Origin: Gemmatimonadetes bacterium 13_1_40CM_69_22
GTDB lineage: Bacteria > Gemmatimonadota > Gemmatimonadetes > Gemmatimonadales > GWC2-71-9
Length of the DNA: 45,641 bases
Direction of reading: 5' to 3'
Assembly (NCBI GenBank): GCA_001917665.1
Contig: MNEL01000011.1
Span: forward strand, 1 to 45,641
The translations under genes were made by a program, and so were the position numbers. Positions 35,016-45,641 of this stretch are shown piece after piece. Numbering within the stretch: the stretch's first letter is position 1; each line of letters opens with the position of its first letter. Under the pieces are notes generated by a model. That model was given only the letters and a program-made list of their open reading frames with translations, made no database searches and was not told the origin of the DNA.

Positions 35016-35047
35016 CTGATGCCTGATGCCTGATGTCTGACGTCTGA
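35016..35047 (+). repeat. Heptamer tandem repeat (CTGATGY)4
   Basis: Four consecutive 7-base units, CTGATGC, CTGATGC, CTGATGT, CTGACGT, then CTGA. It lies in the 146-bp gap before sufR. Confidence 0.85.
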
Positions 35048-35084
35048 AATCTCTATCTAGCAGCGACTTCCGAATTCACGCCAA

Positions 35085-35128
35085 GATTGTTTAGTTTAGT
35101 TGACAATCCCGAGTGATTCGCTTAGGAT
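35085..35128 (+). promoter_or_regulatory. suf operon promoter and candidate SufR operator
   Basis: TTGACA (35100-35105), 17-bp spacer and TAGGAT (35123-35128) form the best sigma-70-type promoter in the window, nine bases before ATG 35138. An inverted repeat GATTGT (35085-35090), 12 bases, ACAATC (35103-35108) overlaps the -35 and is a good place for SufR to block transcription. Confidence 0.75.
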
Positions 35129-35137
35129 TCGGCGTCC

Positions 35138-35820
35138 ATGGCGACCTATCACGCGCAACTCACGGCGCACAAAGGACTTCGCGCGGAGATCCTGCTCCTG
35201 CTAAAGCGTGCGCAGCCGCTGACGGCGAAGGATCTCGCGCACCAGCTGAGTGTCTCCCCTAACGCGATCCGGCACCATCTGAAGGAGCTCGAGGCCGAGG
35301 CCCTGATCGTCTACGGTCGTGAGCAGCGCGGGGTCGGCGCGCCAACCTTTGCGTACCGGTTGAGCGCGGACGGCGAGGCGCTGTTCCCGCGCGCTTACGA
35401 GGAGACGCTCACCCAGTTGCTGGAGCGCGTCGCCGGGAAGGGCGGCCGCCAGGCGGCGGTTGGGTTGTTCGAGGATCACTACCGCGAGCTCACCCGCAAG
35501 CTGCAAGCGGAGTTGGCCGGCGCCGCGGCGTCGGAGCGGGTGGATCTCATCGCCCGGCTGATGAACGAGCAGGGCTACATGGCCGAGTGGCAGGAGGCAG
35601 CCGGCACGTTCCGCCTCTCCGAGCACAACTGCGCGATCCGCGCCGTCGCCGAGCGCTTCCCCGAGGTGTGCGCGGCTGAAGAGCGGTTTCTGCGGGACGT
35701 GCTCGGAGCCGCCGTCGAGCGGCGCACGCATATCACGAGCGGGTGCAACGCGTGCGAGTACGCGATCACGTTCGCCGAACCAGCGAACCCCGGGCGCGAG
35801 CCCGGGGTCACGGAGCAGCC

Positions 35821-35824
<4 letters not shown>
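35138..35824 (+). CDS. sufR: SufR-like iron-sulfur-sensing repressor
   Basis: A 228-residue regulator. The N-terminal winged helix reads [30 protein letters not shown]. The C-terminal part holds the cluster ligands: [21 protein letters not shown] and [13 protein letters not shown], matching the Cys pattern of SufR proteins, which carry an Fe-S cluster and repress suf genes when the cluster is bound. Position as first gene of the suf operon supports this. Its TGA overlaps the sufB ATG (ATGA). A GC-rich hairpin near its end encodes NPGREPGV and lies just before the sufB ribosome-binding site. Confidence 0.93.
35786..35809. repeat. Palindromic repeat element, copy C (9-bp stem, GCGA loop) at the sufR/sufB junction
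   Basis: ACCCCGGGC (35787-35795), tetraloop GCGA, GCCCGGGGT (35800-35808). It ends 12 bases before the sufB ATG and directly upstream of its GGAG. A GNRA-type loop on a pure G/C stem would be very stable in RNA and could affect coupling between sufR and sufB. Confidence 0.8.
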
Positions 35825-38038
<2,214 letters not shown>

Positions 38039-38042
<4 letters not shown>

Positions 38043-39346
38043 CGGAGCACTACGTCCGCGACTTCCAGGCGTTCGTGAGCAACGGCGCCGCGGGCGCGCC
38101 CGCCTGGCTCCGGGAGATCCGCGAGGGGGCGATCGCCCGGTTCGCCGAGCTCGGCTTCCCGACGATGAAGCAGGAGGCGTGGCGCTTCACGAGCGTCGCC
38201 CCGATCGCGGAGACGCGATTCACGCTCGCGTCTGCTGCCCGCTCCCCGCTCCCCGCTGCGGCAGAGATCGAGCGCCTGAATCTCGGAGCGGGCCCCCGCC
38301 TCGTGTTCGTGGACGGCCGCTACGTGCCCGGGCTGTCCTCATTGGCAGGATTGCCGGACGGGGTGTATGCGGGCGGTCTGGCTGCGGCCCTCAAGGCGGG
38401 CCCGAGCGGAGCGCTCGCGCGCACGCACCTCGCGCGCCACGCGGACTGGCGCGACAGCGCCTTCGCGGCGCTGAACACGGCGTTCCTCGCGGATGGCGCG
38501 TTCGTGCACGTTTCGGCGGGTTGCGTGCTTGCGCAGCCGCTCGAGGTGATCTTCGTCGCGACCGAGGGCGGGAGCGACGAGCCGAAGGTCGCACACCCGC
38601 GCGGCCTCATCGTGGTCGAGCGGGGCGCGCAGGCCGCGGTGGTCGAGACCTACGCCTCGCTCGGCGACGGCGTGCACTGGACCAACGCAGTGACCGAGGT
38701 CGTCGTGGGAGAGGGCGCCCGCGTCGAATATTACCGCGTGCAGCGCGAAGGTCGCCGCGCGTACCATGTCGCCACGACACAATCGCGACAGGAACGCGAC
38801 AGCTTCCTCGGACTGCACGCTGTCACGTTGGGCGGCACGCTCGCCCGGCACGACATCACGACTGTGCTCGACGGCACGGGTGCCGAGCTGATTCTGAACG
38901 GGTTGTACGTGCTCGGCGGCAGCCAGCATGCTGACCACCACACCGTGATCGACCACGCCCGCGCACACTGCGCCAGCCACGAGTTCTTCAACGGCGTGCT
39001 CGCCGAGCGGGCGCACGGGGTGTTCAACGGCCGCATCATCGTACGGCCCGGCGCCCAGCGCACCGACTCGAAGCAGACGAACAACAACCTGCTGCTCTCG
39101 ACCGAGGCGCGGGCCGACAGCCAGCCCCAGCTCGAGATCTACGCCGACGATGTGAAGTGCACCCACGGCTCGACCGTCGGGCCGCTCGACCCGACGGCGC
39201 TGTATTACCTGCAGAGCCGCGGGCTCTCGCCCGAGACGGCGCGGAGCCTCTTGACCTACGGCTTCGTGGCGGAGATCCTCGGCCGGATGCAGCGCGCCGA
39301 CCTGCGGGAGCGCTGCGACCGCCTGGTGCGCGCGGAGCTCGCGTGA
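38039..39346 (+). CDS. sufD: Fe-S assembly protein SufD
   Basis: A 435-residue partner of SufB and SufC. Family marks are FPTMKQEAWRFTSVAPIA near the start, ERGAQAAVVETY, and the strong C-terminal block HHTVIDHARAHCASHEFFNGVLAERAHGVFNGRIIVRPGAQRTDSKQTNNNLLLS with ADDVKCTHGSTVGPLD. The conserved His in KCTHGSTVG and Cys region are kept. ATG 38039 overlaps the sufC stop (ATGA) and its TGA overlaps the sufS ATG by one base, so translation of the whole operon is coupled. Confidence 0.97.
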
Positions 39347-40575
39347 TGCTCGACGCCGCCCGTCTGCGCGCCGACTTTCCGCTGCTCGAGCGGCAGGAGC
39401 ACGGCCGCCGCCTCGTGTACCTGGATAATGCCGCCACGACCCAGAAGCCCGATGCGGTGCTGCACGCGATCGCCGACTACTACCGCACCACCAACGCCAA
39501 CGTCCACCGCGGGGCGTACAGCCTCGCAATCCGCGCCACGGAGGCCTACGAGGCGGCCCGCGCGAAGCTCGCCGGGTTCGTAAACGCCTGGACGCCCGAG
39601 GGCGTCGTCTTTACGCGTGGCACGACCGAGGCGATCAACCTGGTCGCGGGGTCCTACGGCCGGGCCCACGTCGGACGGGGCGACGCCATCGTGGTGACGG
39701 CGATGGACCACCATTCGAACCTCGTGCCCTGGCAAATCCTCTGTCAGGAGAAGGGCGCGACCCTCCGGATGGTGGAGATCACGGAGGACGGTCGTATCGA
39801 CCTCTCCGACTTCGGGACGGCGCTCGAGGGGCGGCCCAAGATCGTCGCGTTCCCCTATGTCTCGAATGCGCTCGGCACGGTGAATCCGGCGGCGCAGTTG
39901 ACGCGGCTCGCCCACGCGGTCGGGGCGGTCGTCGTGGTGGACGGCGCGCAGGCCACGCCCCACCTGAAGGTCGACGTCCGAGCGCTCGACTGTGACTTCT
40001 ACGCCCTGTCGGGGCACAAGATGCTCGCGCCGATGGGCTCCGGCGCCCTCATTGCGAAGCCGGAGCTGCTCGAGGCGATGCCGCCCTATCACGGCGGCGG
40101 CGAGATGATCTCGCGCGTGTTCGATGACCACTCCACCTACAACAAGATCCCGCACAAGTTCGAAGCCGGGACGCCGAACGTGGAGGGCGCCGTCGGACTC
40201 GCCGCCGCCATCGACTACCTGGGCGCGATCGGCCTCGAGCGGGTCGCCGAGCACGAGCAGGCGCTCGCCCAGGCGGCGATCGACCAACTGACACAGATCG
40301 ACGGCGTGACCGTATACGGCCCGCGCGGCCACCGTGCGGGCGTCGTGTCGTTCACCTATGGCGACATCCACCCACACGACATCGCGACCATCCTCGACCA
40401 GGACGGCGTGTGCATCCGGGCCGGCCACCACTGCACTCAGCCGCTGATGCGTAGGCTCAACGTGCCCGCGACCGCGCGCGCGTCGTTCTACATCTACAAC
40501 GACCTCGACGACGTCGCCGCGCTCGCCGGCTCGCTGGTCAAGGCCGGAGCGTTGTTTGGATACGTCCCCGCCTGA
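39346..40575 (+). CDS. sufS: Cysteine desulfurase SufS
   Basis: A 409-residue PLP enzyme that takes sulfur from cysteine as a persulfide. VYLDNAATTQKP, TRGTTEAINLVAGSYG, MDHHSNLVPWQ, the PLP lysine in YALSGHKMLAPMG, and the catalytic Cys in RAGHHCTQPLM are all visible and place it in group II (SufS). It passes sulfur to SufU, encoded next. ATG 39346 overlaps the sufD stop (TGATG). The sufU start lies within its last codons. Confidence 0.98.
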   Translation: MLDAARLRADFPLLERQEHGRRLVYLDNAATTQKPDAVLHAIADYYRTTNANVHRGAYSLAIRATEAYEAARAKLAGFVNAWTPEGVVFTRGTTEAINLVAGSYGRAHVGRGDAIVVTAMDHHSNLVPWQILCQEKGATLRMVEITEDGRIDLSDFGTALEGRPKIVAFPYVSNALGTVNPAAQLTRLAHAVGAVVVVDGAQATPHLKVDVRALDCDFYALSGHKMLAPMGSGALIAKPELLEAMPPYHGGGEMISRVFDDHSTYNKIPHKFEAGTPNVEGAVGLAAAIDYLGAIGLERVAEHEQALAQAAIDQLTQIDGVTVYGPRGHRAGVVSFTYGDIHPHDIATILDQDGVCIRAGHHCTQPLMRRLNVPATARASFYIYNDLDDVAALAGSLVKAGALFGYVPA

Positions 40576-41005
40576 GCCCAGGCTCAGCGCGCTCTACCAG
40601 GAGCTGATTCTCGATCACTACCGGCGCCCCCGCAACAAGGGAACGCTCGACGGTGCGACGCACAGCGTGTCGCTCAACAATCCATTGTGCGGCGACGAGA
40701 TCGATCTCCAACTGCAGGTGGAGGGTGGCGCGATCAAGGCGGTGCGGTTCGTGGGCCGGGGCTGCTCCATCAGCCAGGCGTCGGCCTCGATGATGACCCA
40801 GCTCCTGAAGGAGAAGGCGGTCCCCCAGGCGCTCGCGCTGGCGGAGCGCATGAGCGCGATGATGCAGGGCGACGAGACGGCCGCGGGAGACAAGTCGCTC
40901 GGCGACCTGCGCGCCCTCGCGGGCGTGTCCAAGTTCCCGATACGCATCAAGTGCGCGTTGTTGCCTTGGAACGCGCTGACGGACGCGTTCAAGGGCCAGT
41001 GGTAA
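40556..41005 (+). CDS. sufU: Sulfur-transfer protein SufU
   Basis: A 149-residue IscU-like protein. Three Cys in the right places (NNPLCGDEID, GRGCSISQAS and IRIKCALLPW) plus the Asp in CGD form the zinc and sulfur-acceptor site. SufU-type proteins accept sulfane sulfur from SufS rather than acting as a scaffold; the insertion between the second and third Cys (LAERMSAMMQGDE) fits SufU, not IscU. The start is TTG 40556 with GGAG six bases upstream; no in-frame ATG precedes the first Cys. It overlaps sufS by 20 bp. Confidence 0.94.
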   Translation: MDTSPPEPRLSALYQELILDHYRRPRNKGTLDGATHSVSLNNPLCGDEIDLQLQVEGGAIKAVRFVGRGCSISQASASMMTQLLKEKAVPQALALAERMSAMMQGDETAAGDKSLGDLRALAGVSKFPIRIKCALLPWNALTDAFKGQW

Positions 41006-41021
41006 GACGACCCAACGCCGG

Positions 41022-41077
41022 TTTTTCTCCCTTTTCCCTCTCCGTTCCTCTTGCCCGCACGTCCCGGGCAATAGATT
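41022..41077 (+). promoter_or_regulatory. Pyrimidine tract, inverted repeat and -10 before the ABC exporter
   Basis: After sufU comes a 22-base run of pure pyrimidine (41022-41043). It is followed by an inverted repeat TTGCCCG (41051-41057) / CGGGCAA (41065-41071), then TAGATT (41072-41077), 10 bases before ATG 41088. TTGCCC as -35 would have only 15-bp spacing. The repeat may be an operator or the end hairpin of the suf transcript. Confidence 0.45.
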
Positions 41078-41087
41078 AGCACCCCAA

Positions 41088-42038
41088 ATGCTCACCCCTA
41101 TGGTCGCGCTTGAGCGCGTGACCAAGCGGTTCGCCGGCCACACCGCCGTGGACGGCCTCTCGCTCTCGGTGCCCCCGGGCGTGATCTTCGGCTTGCTCGG
41201 CCCGAATGGCGCCGGGAAGACGACTACGATCCGAATGATCATGGACATCCTCGAGCCCGACGAGGGTACCGTGCGGCTGTTCGGCCAGGAGTTCGGCGGG
41301 CGCTCGCACTCCGCCCGCGCCGGCTACCTCCCCGAGGAGCGCGGACTGTACCCCAGGATGCGGGTGCTCGATGTCCTCGTCTTCCTCGCCGAGGTGAAGG
41401 GGGTGTCGCGCCGGGTCGCCGGTCCGAAGGCGGACGAGTGGCTCGATCGTCTCGGGCTCGGTGATTGGCGGCTGCGCCGCGTGAATGAGCTGTCGAAAGG
41501 GATGCAGCAGAAGGTGCAGTTTATCTCGACGGTGCTGCATGATCCCGATCTCGTGATCCTCGACGAGCCGTTCTTGGGCCTCGACCCGGTGAACACCCAG
41601 GTGGTCAAGGACGCCGTGGTCGAACTGCGCCGGCGCGGGAAGACGATCGTGTTTTCGACGCACATCATGGAGCAGGCGGAGAAGCTGTGCGACGAGCTCT
41701 GCATCATCGCGCGGGGTAAGAAGCTGGTGGACGGCACGTTGAGCGACATCAAGCGAACCCACGGCGGACACCATCTCGTCGTCGGGTTCGATGGCAGCGC
41801 CGGTGCAGCGCAACCAGTCTTCTTGGACAGGCAGCTTGTCAAGAAGGCGGACGACTATGGGCAGTACGCGGAGCTCGAGCTTGCGGCGGGGGCTGACGCG
41901 CAGATGATCCTGCAGCGACTGGTAGCCTCCGGTGTCCGGCTCTCGCGCTTCGAGCTGATGGAGCCGTCGCTCAACAGGATTTTCATCGACCTGGTGGGAT
42001 CGGAGGCGGCACGGCCGGAGGCGCGACCCGATGCGTAA
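41088..42038 (+). CDS. ABC exporter ATP-binding protein, NatA type
   Basis: A 316-residue ATPase. Walker A is GPNGAGKTTT, the signature ELSKGMQQKVQF, Walker B LVILDEPFLGLD, and the switch His is in FSTHIMEQ. The C-terminal 80 residues form the DUF4162 extension seen in NatA-like exporters. ATG 41088 is taken; ATG 41100 is also possible. The permease gene overlaps its end by 8 bp, so the pair forms one transporter. NatAB systems export sodium in Bacillus, but relatives move other substrates, and nothing here decides. Confidence 0.93.
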   Translation: MLTPMVALERVTKRFAGHTAVDGLSLSVPPGVIFGLLGPNGAGKTTTIRMIMDILEPDEGTVRLFGQEFGGRSHSARAGYLPEERGLYPRMRVLDVLVFLAEVKGVSRRVAGPKADEWLDRLGLGDWRLRRVNELSKGMQQKVQFISTVLHDPDLVILDEPFLGLDPVNTQVVKDAVVELRRRGKTIVFSTHIMEQAEKLCDELCIIARGKKLVDGTLSDIKRTHGGHHLVVGFDGSAGAAQPVFLDRQLVKKADDYGQYAELELAAGADAQMILQRLVASGVRLSRFELMEPSLNRIFIDLVGSEAARPEARPDA

Positions 42039-43299
42039 GGTCTGGGCAGTGGTGCGGCGCGAGTTCGTCGAGCGAGTTCGCAGCAAATGGTTCTGGGTCA
42101 CCGCCGTCCTGGGTCCGCTCTTCTTCGGTGCCATCGTCATCATCCCGATGAAGCTCCAGGCGTCCGGGGGCGGTGCGAAGCGGGTCGTGGTGGTGGACGG
42201 CACGACGACAGGGTTCGGGGCGCGTGTCGCGGATTCGCTCACCCGGAATCCCGAGTTCACGATCGTCGGCCGCGCGGTCTTCGGCGCGGGCGTGGCGGAC
42301 TCGCTCGCGCGGCAGGTCGGCGCCAAGCAGCTCGATGGATTCCTGATCGTGACCGACTCGACGGTCGAGACCGGCCTCGCCGAGTACGACGCGTCCAATG
42401 TCTCCTCGTTCCGGCACATCGAAGCACTGCGCGGGGTGTTGGACCGGCTCGCCGTGAATGCGCGCCTGGAGCGCGCAGGCGTCGATCCCGGCCTGGTGAA
42501 CCGGGCGCAGCTCAGAGTCGACCTCCGCACGCGCAAGATCTCGGGGAGCAAGACGACCGGGGAGAGCTCGGCCCAGTCGTTTGGACTCGCCTACGTCATG
42601 GCGATCGTGCTGTTCCTCGTCATCACGATTTACGGGGTGAACGTGATGAGCTCGGTGCTCGAGGAGAAGACCACTCGCGTCGTCGAAGTGCTGGTATCAT
42701 CGCTCCGACCATTCCAATTGCTGCTCGGCAAGGTCGTGGGGGTCGGCGCCGTGTCGATGTTCCAGTTCCTCATCTGGCTCGTCGGGGGGACGCTCGTCCT
42801 CTCACGGGCGGCGGCGCTGCTGGGCGGTCTGGCGCCCCCGGAGGCGACCGCGGAGCAGGTGGCGCTCGAGCTGCCGACCGTTGCGGCGGCGACGATCGGA
42901 GTGTTCCTCACCTACTTCTTGGGCGGGTTCCTCCTCTACTCCGCGATGTTCGCCGTCGTGGGCGCCATATCGTCCAACGAACAGGAGGCCCGCCAGGCAC
43001 AGCTCCCGGTGATGTTCCTGCTGATGATCGCCTATCTGTCGGTGTTCGCACTGGCGACCAATCCGGGCTCGGCGTACGCGGTGGCGCTATCGCTGATTCC
43101 GTTCACGGCGCCGATCGCCATGCCGGTGCGGTGGGCCGCGGGCAGCCTGCCAGGGTACGAGATCGGATTGTCGCTCGGGATCCTGGCGGCGGCGATCGTG
43201 GGTGTGACGTGGACGGCGGCGCGGATTTACAGGATAGGGATTCTCATGACGGGCAAGCGGCCAAGCGTTAAGGAGCTCGCCCGTTGGGTGCGGGCGTGA
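42031..43299 (+). CDS. ABC exporter permease, NatB / ABC-2 type
   Basis: A 422-residue permease. One membrane helix near the N-terminus (WFWVTAVLGPLFFGAIVII) is followed by a large extracytoplasmic domain (about residues 45-185), then five or six helices toward the C-terminus (AYVMAIVLFLVITIYGVNVM, VSMFQFLIWLVGG, ATIGVFLTYFLGGFLLYSAMFAVVG, LPVMFLLMIAYLSVFALA and others). The motif VMSSVLEEKTTRVVEVLVSSLRPFQLLLGKVVG is the ABC-2 coupling region. ATG 42031 overlaps the ATPase stop. Confidence 0.92.
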   Translation: MRKVWAVVRREFVERVRSKWFWVTAVLGPLFFGAIVIIPMKLQASGGGAKRVVVVDGTTTGFGARVADSLTRNPEFTIVGRAVFGAGVADSLARQVGAKQLDGFLIVTDSTVETGLAEYDASNVSSFRHIEALRGVLDRLAVNARLERAGVDPGLVNRAQLRVDLRTRKISGSKTTGESSAQSFGLAYVMAIVLFLVITIYGVNVMSSVLEEKTTRVVEVLVSSLRPFQLLLGKVVGVGAVSMFQFLIWLVGGTLVLSRAAALLGGLAPPEATAEQVALELPTVAAATIGVFLTYFLGGFLLYSAMFAVVGAISSNEQEARQAQLPVMFLLMIAYLSVFALATNPGSAYAVALSLIPFTAPIAMPVRWAAGSLPGYEIGLSLGILAAAIVGVTWTAARIYRIGILMTGKRPSVKELARWVRA

Positions 43300-43671
43300 G
43301 GCGCCAGAGGGAGACGCCAGCGGGTCGCCCCGAGCGAGGTCCGCGTCCAGCCGCGTAGCGATCGTGTCGGAATCGCCGCCGCAATCACATCCCTGCGGTT
43401 CGCGTAGTCCAGGCAGCCAACTCCACTCTACCAAACGATAGAGCGCGCTCTATCGCACGCTACGCTCCCCCTCGGCGCGTGTCACTGGCGTGCCACACGA
43501 TTGGAAGACTGCGTACCGTTCTGCTCTCGCTGAACCGTGGTACACCTGTTGCGTCAGCTCCACACCCAAAGAGACGCGCCTCGGGGTCCTGGGCGCGGCT
43601 AGGCCGAGCGTGCGCTGCGTGACGAACGCCGGCCGCCCACACGTTCACTGGGCCTTCTCTGGAGGTGGGTT
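43300..43671. other. Intergenic region with a perfect 20-bp palindrome
   Basis: A 372-bp stretch with no convincing gene on either strand. It contains CGATAGAGCGCGCTCTATCG at 43436-43455, a complete 20-bp palindrome, probably an operator or transcript-end structure. The last 40 bases lead to the GGAGGT of the small lipoprotein. Confidence 0.75.
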
Positions 43672-43926
43672 GTGAAGCACACCGCTGCGTTTTCCATCGC
43701 CGTATTGCTGCTCATGACTGCTTGTGCGGACGAGCCCCAGAAGCTGATGGGGCCCGCACGCCCAGCGATGCAGGTTTCGTCCGCGCCCGCGCGTTCGACG
43801 GTGTGCGCCGCGTACGCCAGGGCACTGGAGCGCGCCCAGGCACGCGCGGCGGCGCGGCCGGGTGTGGCTGGCCTGCTGCACCACGTGAACGCGCTCAGCG
43901 CGGTCATCACTGACGCTTGCCGCTGA
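43672..43926 (+). CDS. Small lipoprotein, hypothetical
   Basis: An 84-residue ORF. The first 18 residues are a lipoprotein signal with lipobox LMTAC (MKHTAAFSIAVLLLMTAC), so the mature part is about 67 residues, Ala-rich and mostly helical, with one Cys pair (STVCAAYARAL and ITDACR) that could form a disulfide. GTG 43672 has GGAGGT five bases upstream. I recognise no family. It lies 8 bp before a large surface-protein gene on the same strand and is probably expressed with it. Confidence 0.7.
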   Translation: MKHTAAFSIAVLLLMTACADEPQKLMGPARPAMQVSSAPARSTVCAAYARALERAQARAAARPGVAGLLHHVNALSAVITDACR

Positions 43927-43934
43927 GCCGCGCC

Positions 43935-45641
43935 ATGAATACGAATGGATGCTTGGCGCGCCGCCTGCGCGCCCTTGTCATGGTGTGCGGTCTCGGCCTC
44001 GCACCGTCCGTTCTGAGCGCTCAAAGGGCGCTGGTCTACTGCCCAGTCGGGATCGATCCTACCGGCTGTACGACGCTCGTCCAGGCGCTCGGCGATTCCG
44101 GCGGTCCCTTCCTGGAGCGCGTGGACATGGGCTACGACGGAACGGCCGGCACGATCGATCTCGCAAGCGCGGACCTCTCGCCGTATGCCGTGTTCATCGT
44201 CCCTGCCCTGGCGGACAACGCCGATGCGAAGCCATATGACCGGTTGCGGACCGCGACTGTGACCAACCGGCTCCGCAATCTGCTGGTCGGGCGAATTGCG
44301 GTCTGGTCCGGCACACCGGACCAGGGCAGCGTGAGTCGCACGCAGAAGAACACCCTCGTTCGCAACCTCGCCGCGTGGGGAGCGGCGAACTACGCCACGT
44401 CGGGGTTGAGAGGCCTCGTCGTGCTGCAAGACTATTCGGACTCGGTGGCGCAGCGCTACGCGTGGGTAGCGGCGATTTCCCGGCTCGGCCTGACGGCGGA
44501 CTCCGCGCCCGGGATTTACAGCGAGGTCCAGGCATTGACGGCCACGGCGACCGGGCTCCTGAACAACGGGGGCCAGCAGCTCGCCTACGCCAACATGGCA
44601 TCGTTCGGGATCGAGCCCCCCGGGGACTCCTCCGGCGTGACGGCGGACGCCAGGGGCGGGACCTCGGGAGGCCAGGTGGTGCTGGTCTCCTCGCTGGGGT
44701 ACGGCAACGGCGCCGCCACGGTGAAGACGGACCGGGCTGACTACGCCCCGGGCCAGGTCGTAACCATCACCGGCTCAGGGTGGCAGGTTGGTGAGGTCGT
44801 CTCGCTCGTGCTGCACGAAGATCCCCCGATTGACACACATCCCACGTTGACTGCGACTGCCGATGCGTCCGGGCACATTTTCAACAACACATTTGCACCG
44901 GATGCGTACGACGTCGATGTGAGGTTCTACTTGACCGCCACGGGCCAGACCTCCGGGTCCGTGGCGCAGGCGACGTTCACGGATGACAATTTCGCCGTCA
45001 GCAGCGTTTCGCCTGCGTCTGGTCCGACCTTAGGCGGGACCCCAGTCACGATTACCGGAACCAGCTTCACTAGTGGCCGGCAGCCGTTCACCGTCGCCTT
45101 CGGAGCCGGTGCCCCAGTATCGGCGGCCCGCGTCGACAATCAGACGCTGACCGCGACGACGCTGGCCCACACGGCGGGAATCGTGGATGTCATCGTCACG
45201 GGGAACGCAAACCAAGGCAACGCGGCGTCCGTGACACTGACGAACGGCTTCACGTTCACTCGGGTGAACCCGACGGTGAACTTCACCGGGGCGCCCGGGA
45301 ATGCGGTGTACCAGAGCACCTTTACAGTGGCCAGCTCGACCAACAGTTCGGCGAGTCCGGTCTACACGTCGAGCGGCGCGTGCTCGAACGTCGGGCCGAC
45401 TTACACCATGACCAGCGGAACGGCTACGTGTACGGCCACGGTCACCTGGTCTGCGGATGCCAACTACAACGGGGCGCAGGCGACCCAGACGACGGCCGCC
45501 GTGAAGAAGGCTGCCTCGGTGACGCCGGCCCCTGCCTCGAAGGTGTACGGCAGTGTCGATCCAGCGCTGAGCGGGGCGCTCAGCGGCTTCCTGGTGGCCG
45601 ACGGCGTAAGCGCGAGCTACAGCCGTGCCGCGGGGGAGACG
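43935..45641 (+). CDS. Large secreted surface protein with IPT/TIG and MBG repeats (truncated by window edge)
   Basis: An open frame from ATG 43935 to the end of the window, 569 codons so far. The signal peptide (about residues 1-29, LVMVCGLGLAPSVLSA) is followed by a unique domain (about 30-250). Next comes a beta domain, TDRADYAPGQVVTITGSGWQVGEVVSLVLHEDPP, of a type common in surface proteins, then an IPT/TIG domain (VSSVSPASGPTLGGTPVTITGTSFT), an Ig-like domain with a Cys pair, and the start of an MBG-type repeat (ASVTPAPASKVYGSVDPALSGALSGF). Such chains are found in adhesins and large exported proteins. The C-terminal sorting signal is not visible. The Thr- and Ala-rich part is less GC-biased than its neighbours. 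Confidence 0.85.
   Translation, partial: MNTNGCLARRLRALVMVCGLGLAPSVLSAQRALVYCPVGIDPTGCTTLVQALGDSGGPFLERVDMGYDGTAGTIDLASADLSPYAVFIVPALADNADAKPYDRLRTATVTNRLRNLLVGRIAVWSGTPDQGSVSRTQKNTLVRNLAAWGAANYATSGLRGLVVLQDYSDSVAQRYAWVAAISRLGLTADSAPGIYSEVQALTATATGLLNNGGQQLAYANMASFGIEPPGDSSGVTADARGGTSGGQVVLVSSLGYGNGAATVKTDRADYAPGQVVTITGSGWQVGEVVSLVLHEDPPIDTHPTLTATADASGHIFNNTFAPDAYDVDVRFYLTATGQTSGSVAQATFTDDNFAVSSVSPASGPTLGGTPVTITGTSFTSGRQPFTVAFGAGAPVSAARVDNQTLTATTLAHTAGIVDVIVTGNANQGNAASVTLTNGFTFTRVNPTVNFTGAPGNAVYQSTFTVASSTNSSASPVYTSSGACSNVGPTYTMTSGTATCTATVTWSADANYNGAQATQTTAAVKKAASVTPAPASKVYGSVDPALSGALSGFLVADGVSASYSRAAGET

Noticed and set aside
43300-43671. Possible tRNA or small RNA gene
   Set aside because: No cloverleaf or conserved tRNA motifs were seen, and only the 20-bp palindrome stands out.

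Overview
The window is a GC-rich, densely packed bacterial chromosome segment with about 38 protein genes, many with GTG or TTG starts and 1-8 bp overlaps. A GWxTD-domain lipoprotein, a SusC/SusD pair, a SufU-type Suf operon, a 7Fe ferredoxin and MBG/IPT surface proteins together suggest Gemmatimonadota or a close relative. That is an inference from gene content; there is no rRNA here to test it. I saw no phage, insertion sequence, CRISPR array or tRNA.

Layout. 1-5.0 kb: an M28 peptidase cut by the window edge, a divergent AraC-type regulator, a membrane chemoreceptor, pyrE and a Ser/Thr kinase. 5.0-12.7 kb: GWxTD lipoprotein plus lytic transglycosylase, a cold-shock gene with a clear terminator, polA, a lone type IV pilin and a small DUF4031-like gene. 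12.7-20.3 kb: an MMPL transporter, then matrixin protease, AmrS-like radical SAM enzyme, serine hydrolase, DCC thioredoxin-like protein and MIP18-family protein, followed by RNase D on the other strand. 20.3-26.1 kb: a PLP enzyme, a thioesterase-hydrolase fusion, a ferredoxin, two zinc-ribbon membrane proteins (one an M50 protease), and a TetR regulator with a cyclase-family hydrolase.

26.1-33.7 kb: a SusD gene and a SusC gene broken by two frameshifts, an S41 protease, thiC under a TPP riboswitch, and an ArsR repressor whose end carries a perfect Shine-Dalgarno for a 12-residue Cys-rich peptide. 33.8-41.0 kb: peptide deformylase, a nucleotidyltransferase, and sufR-sufB-sufC-sufD-sufS-sufU, which together form an iron-sulfur assembly operon under its own repressor. 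41.1-45.6 kb: a NatAB-type ABC exporter, a small lipoprotein and the start of a large surface protein that runs off the window.

Most worth a second look: the 12-residue Cys-rich ORF behind arsR; a DNA polymerase I whose proofreading aspartate (E. coli D424) reads as alanine; three copies of a 16-bp near-palindrome at the TetR promoter; a family of three GC-rich palindromic repeats, two of them inside coding sequence; and a set of promoters placing the transcription start at or next to the start codon.
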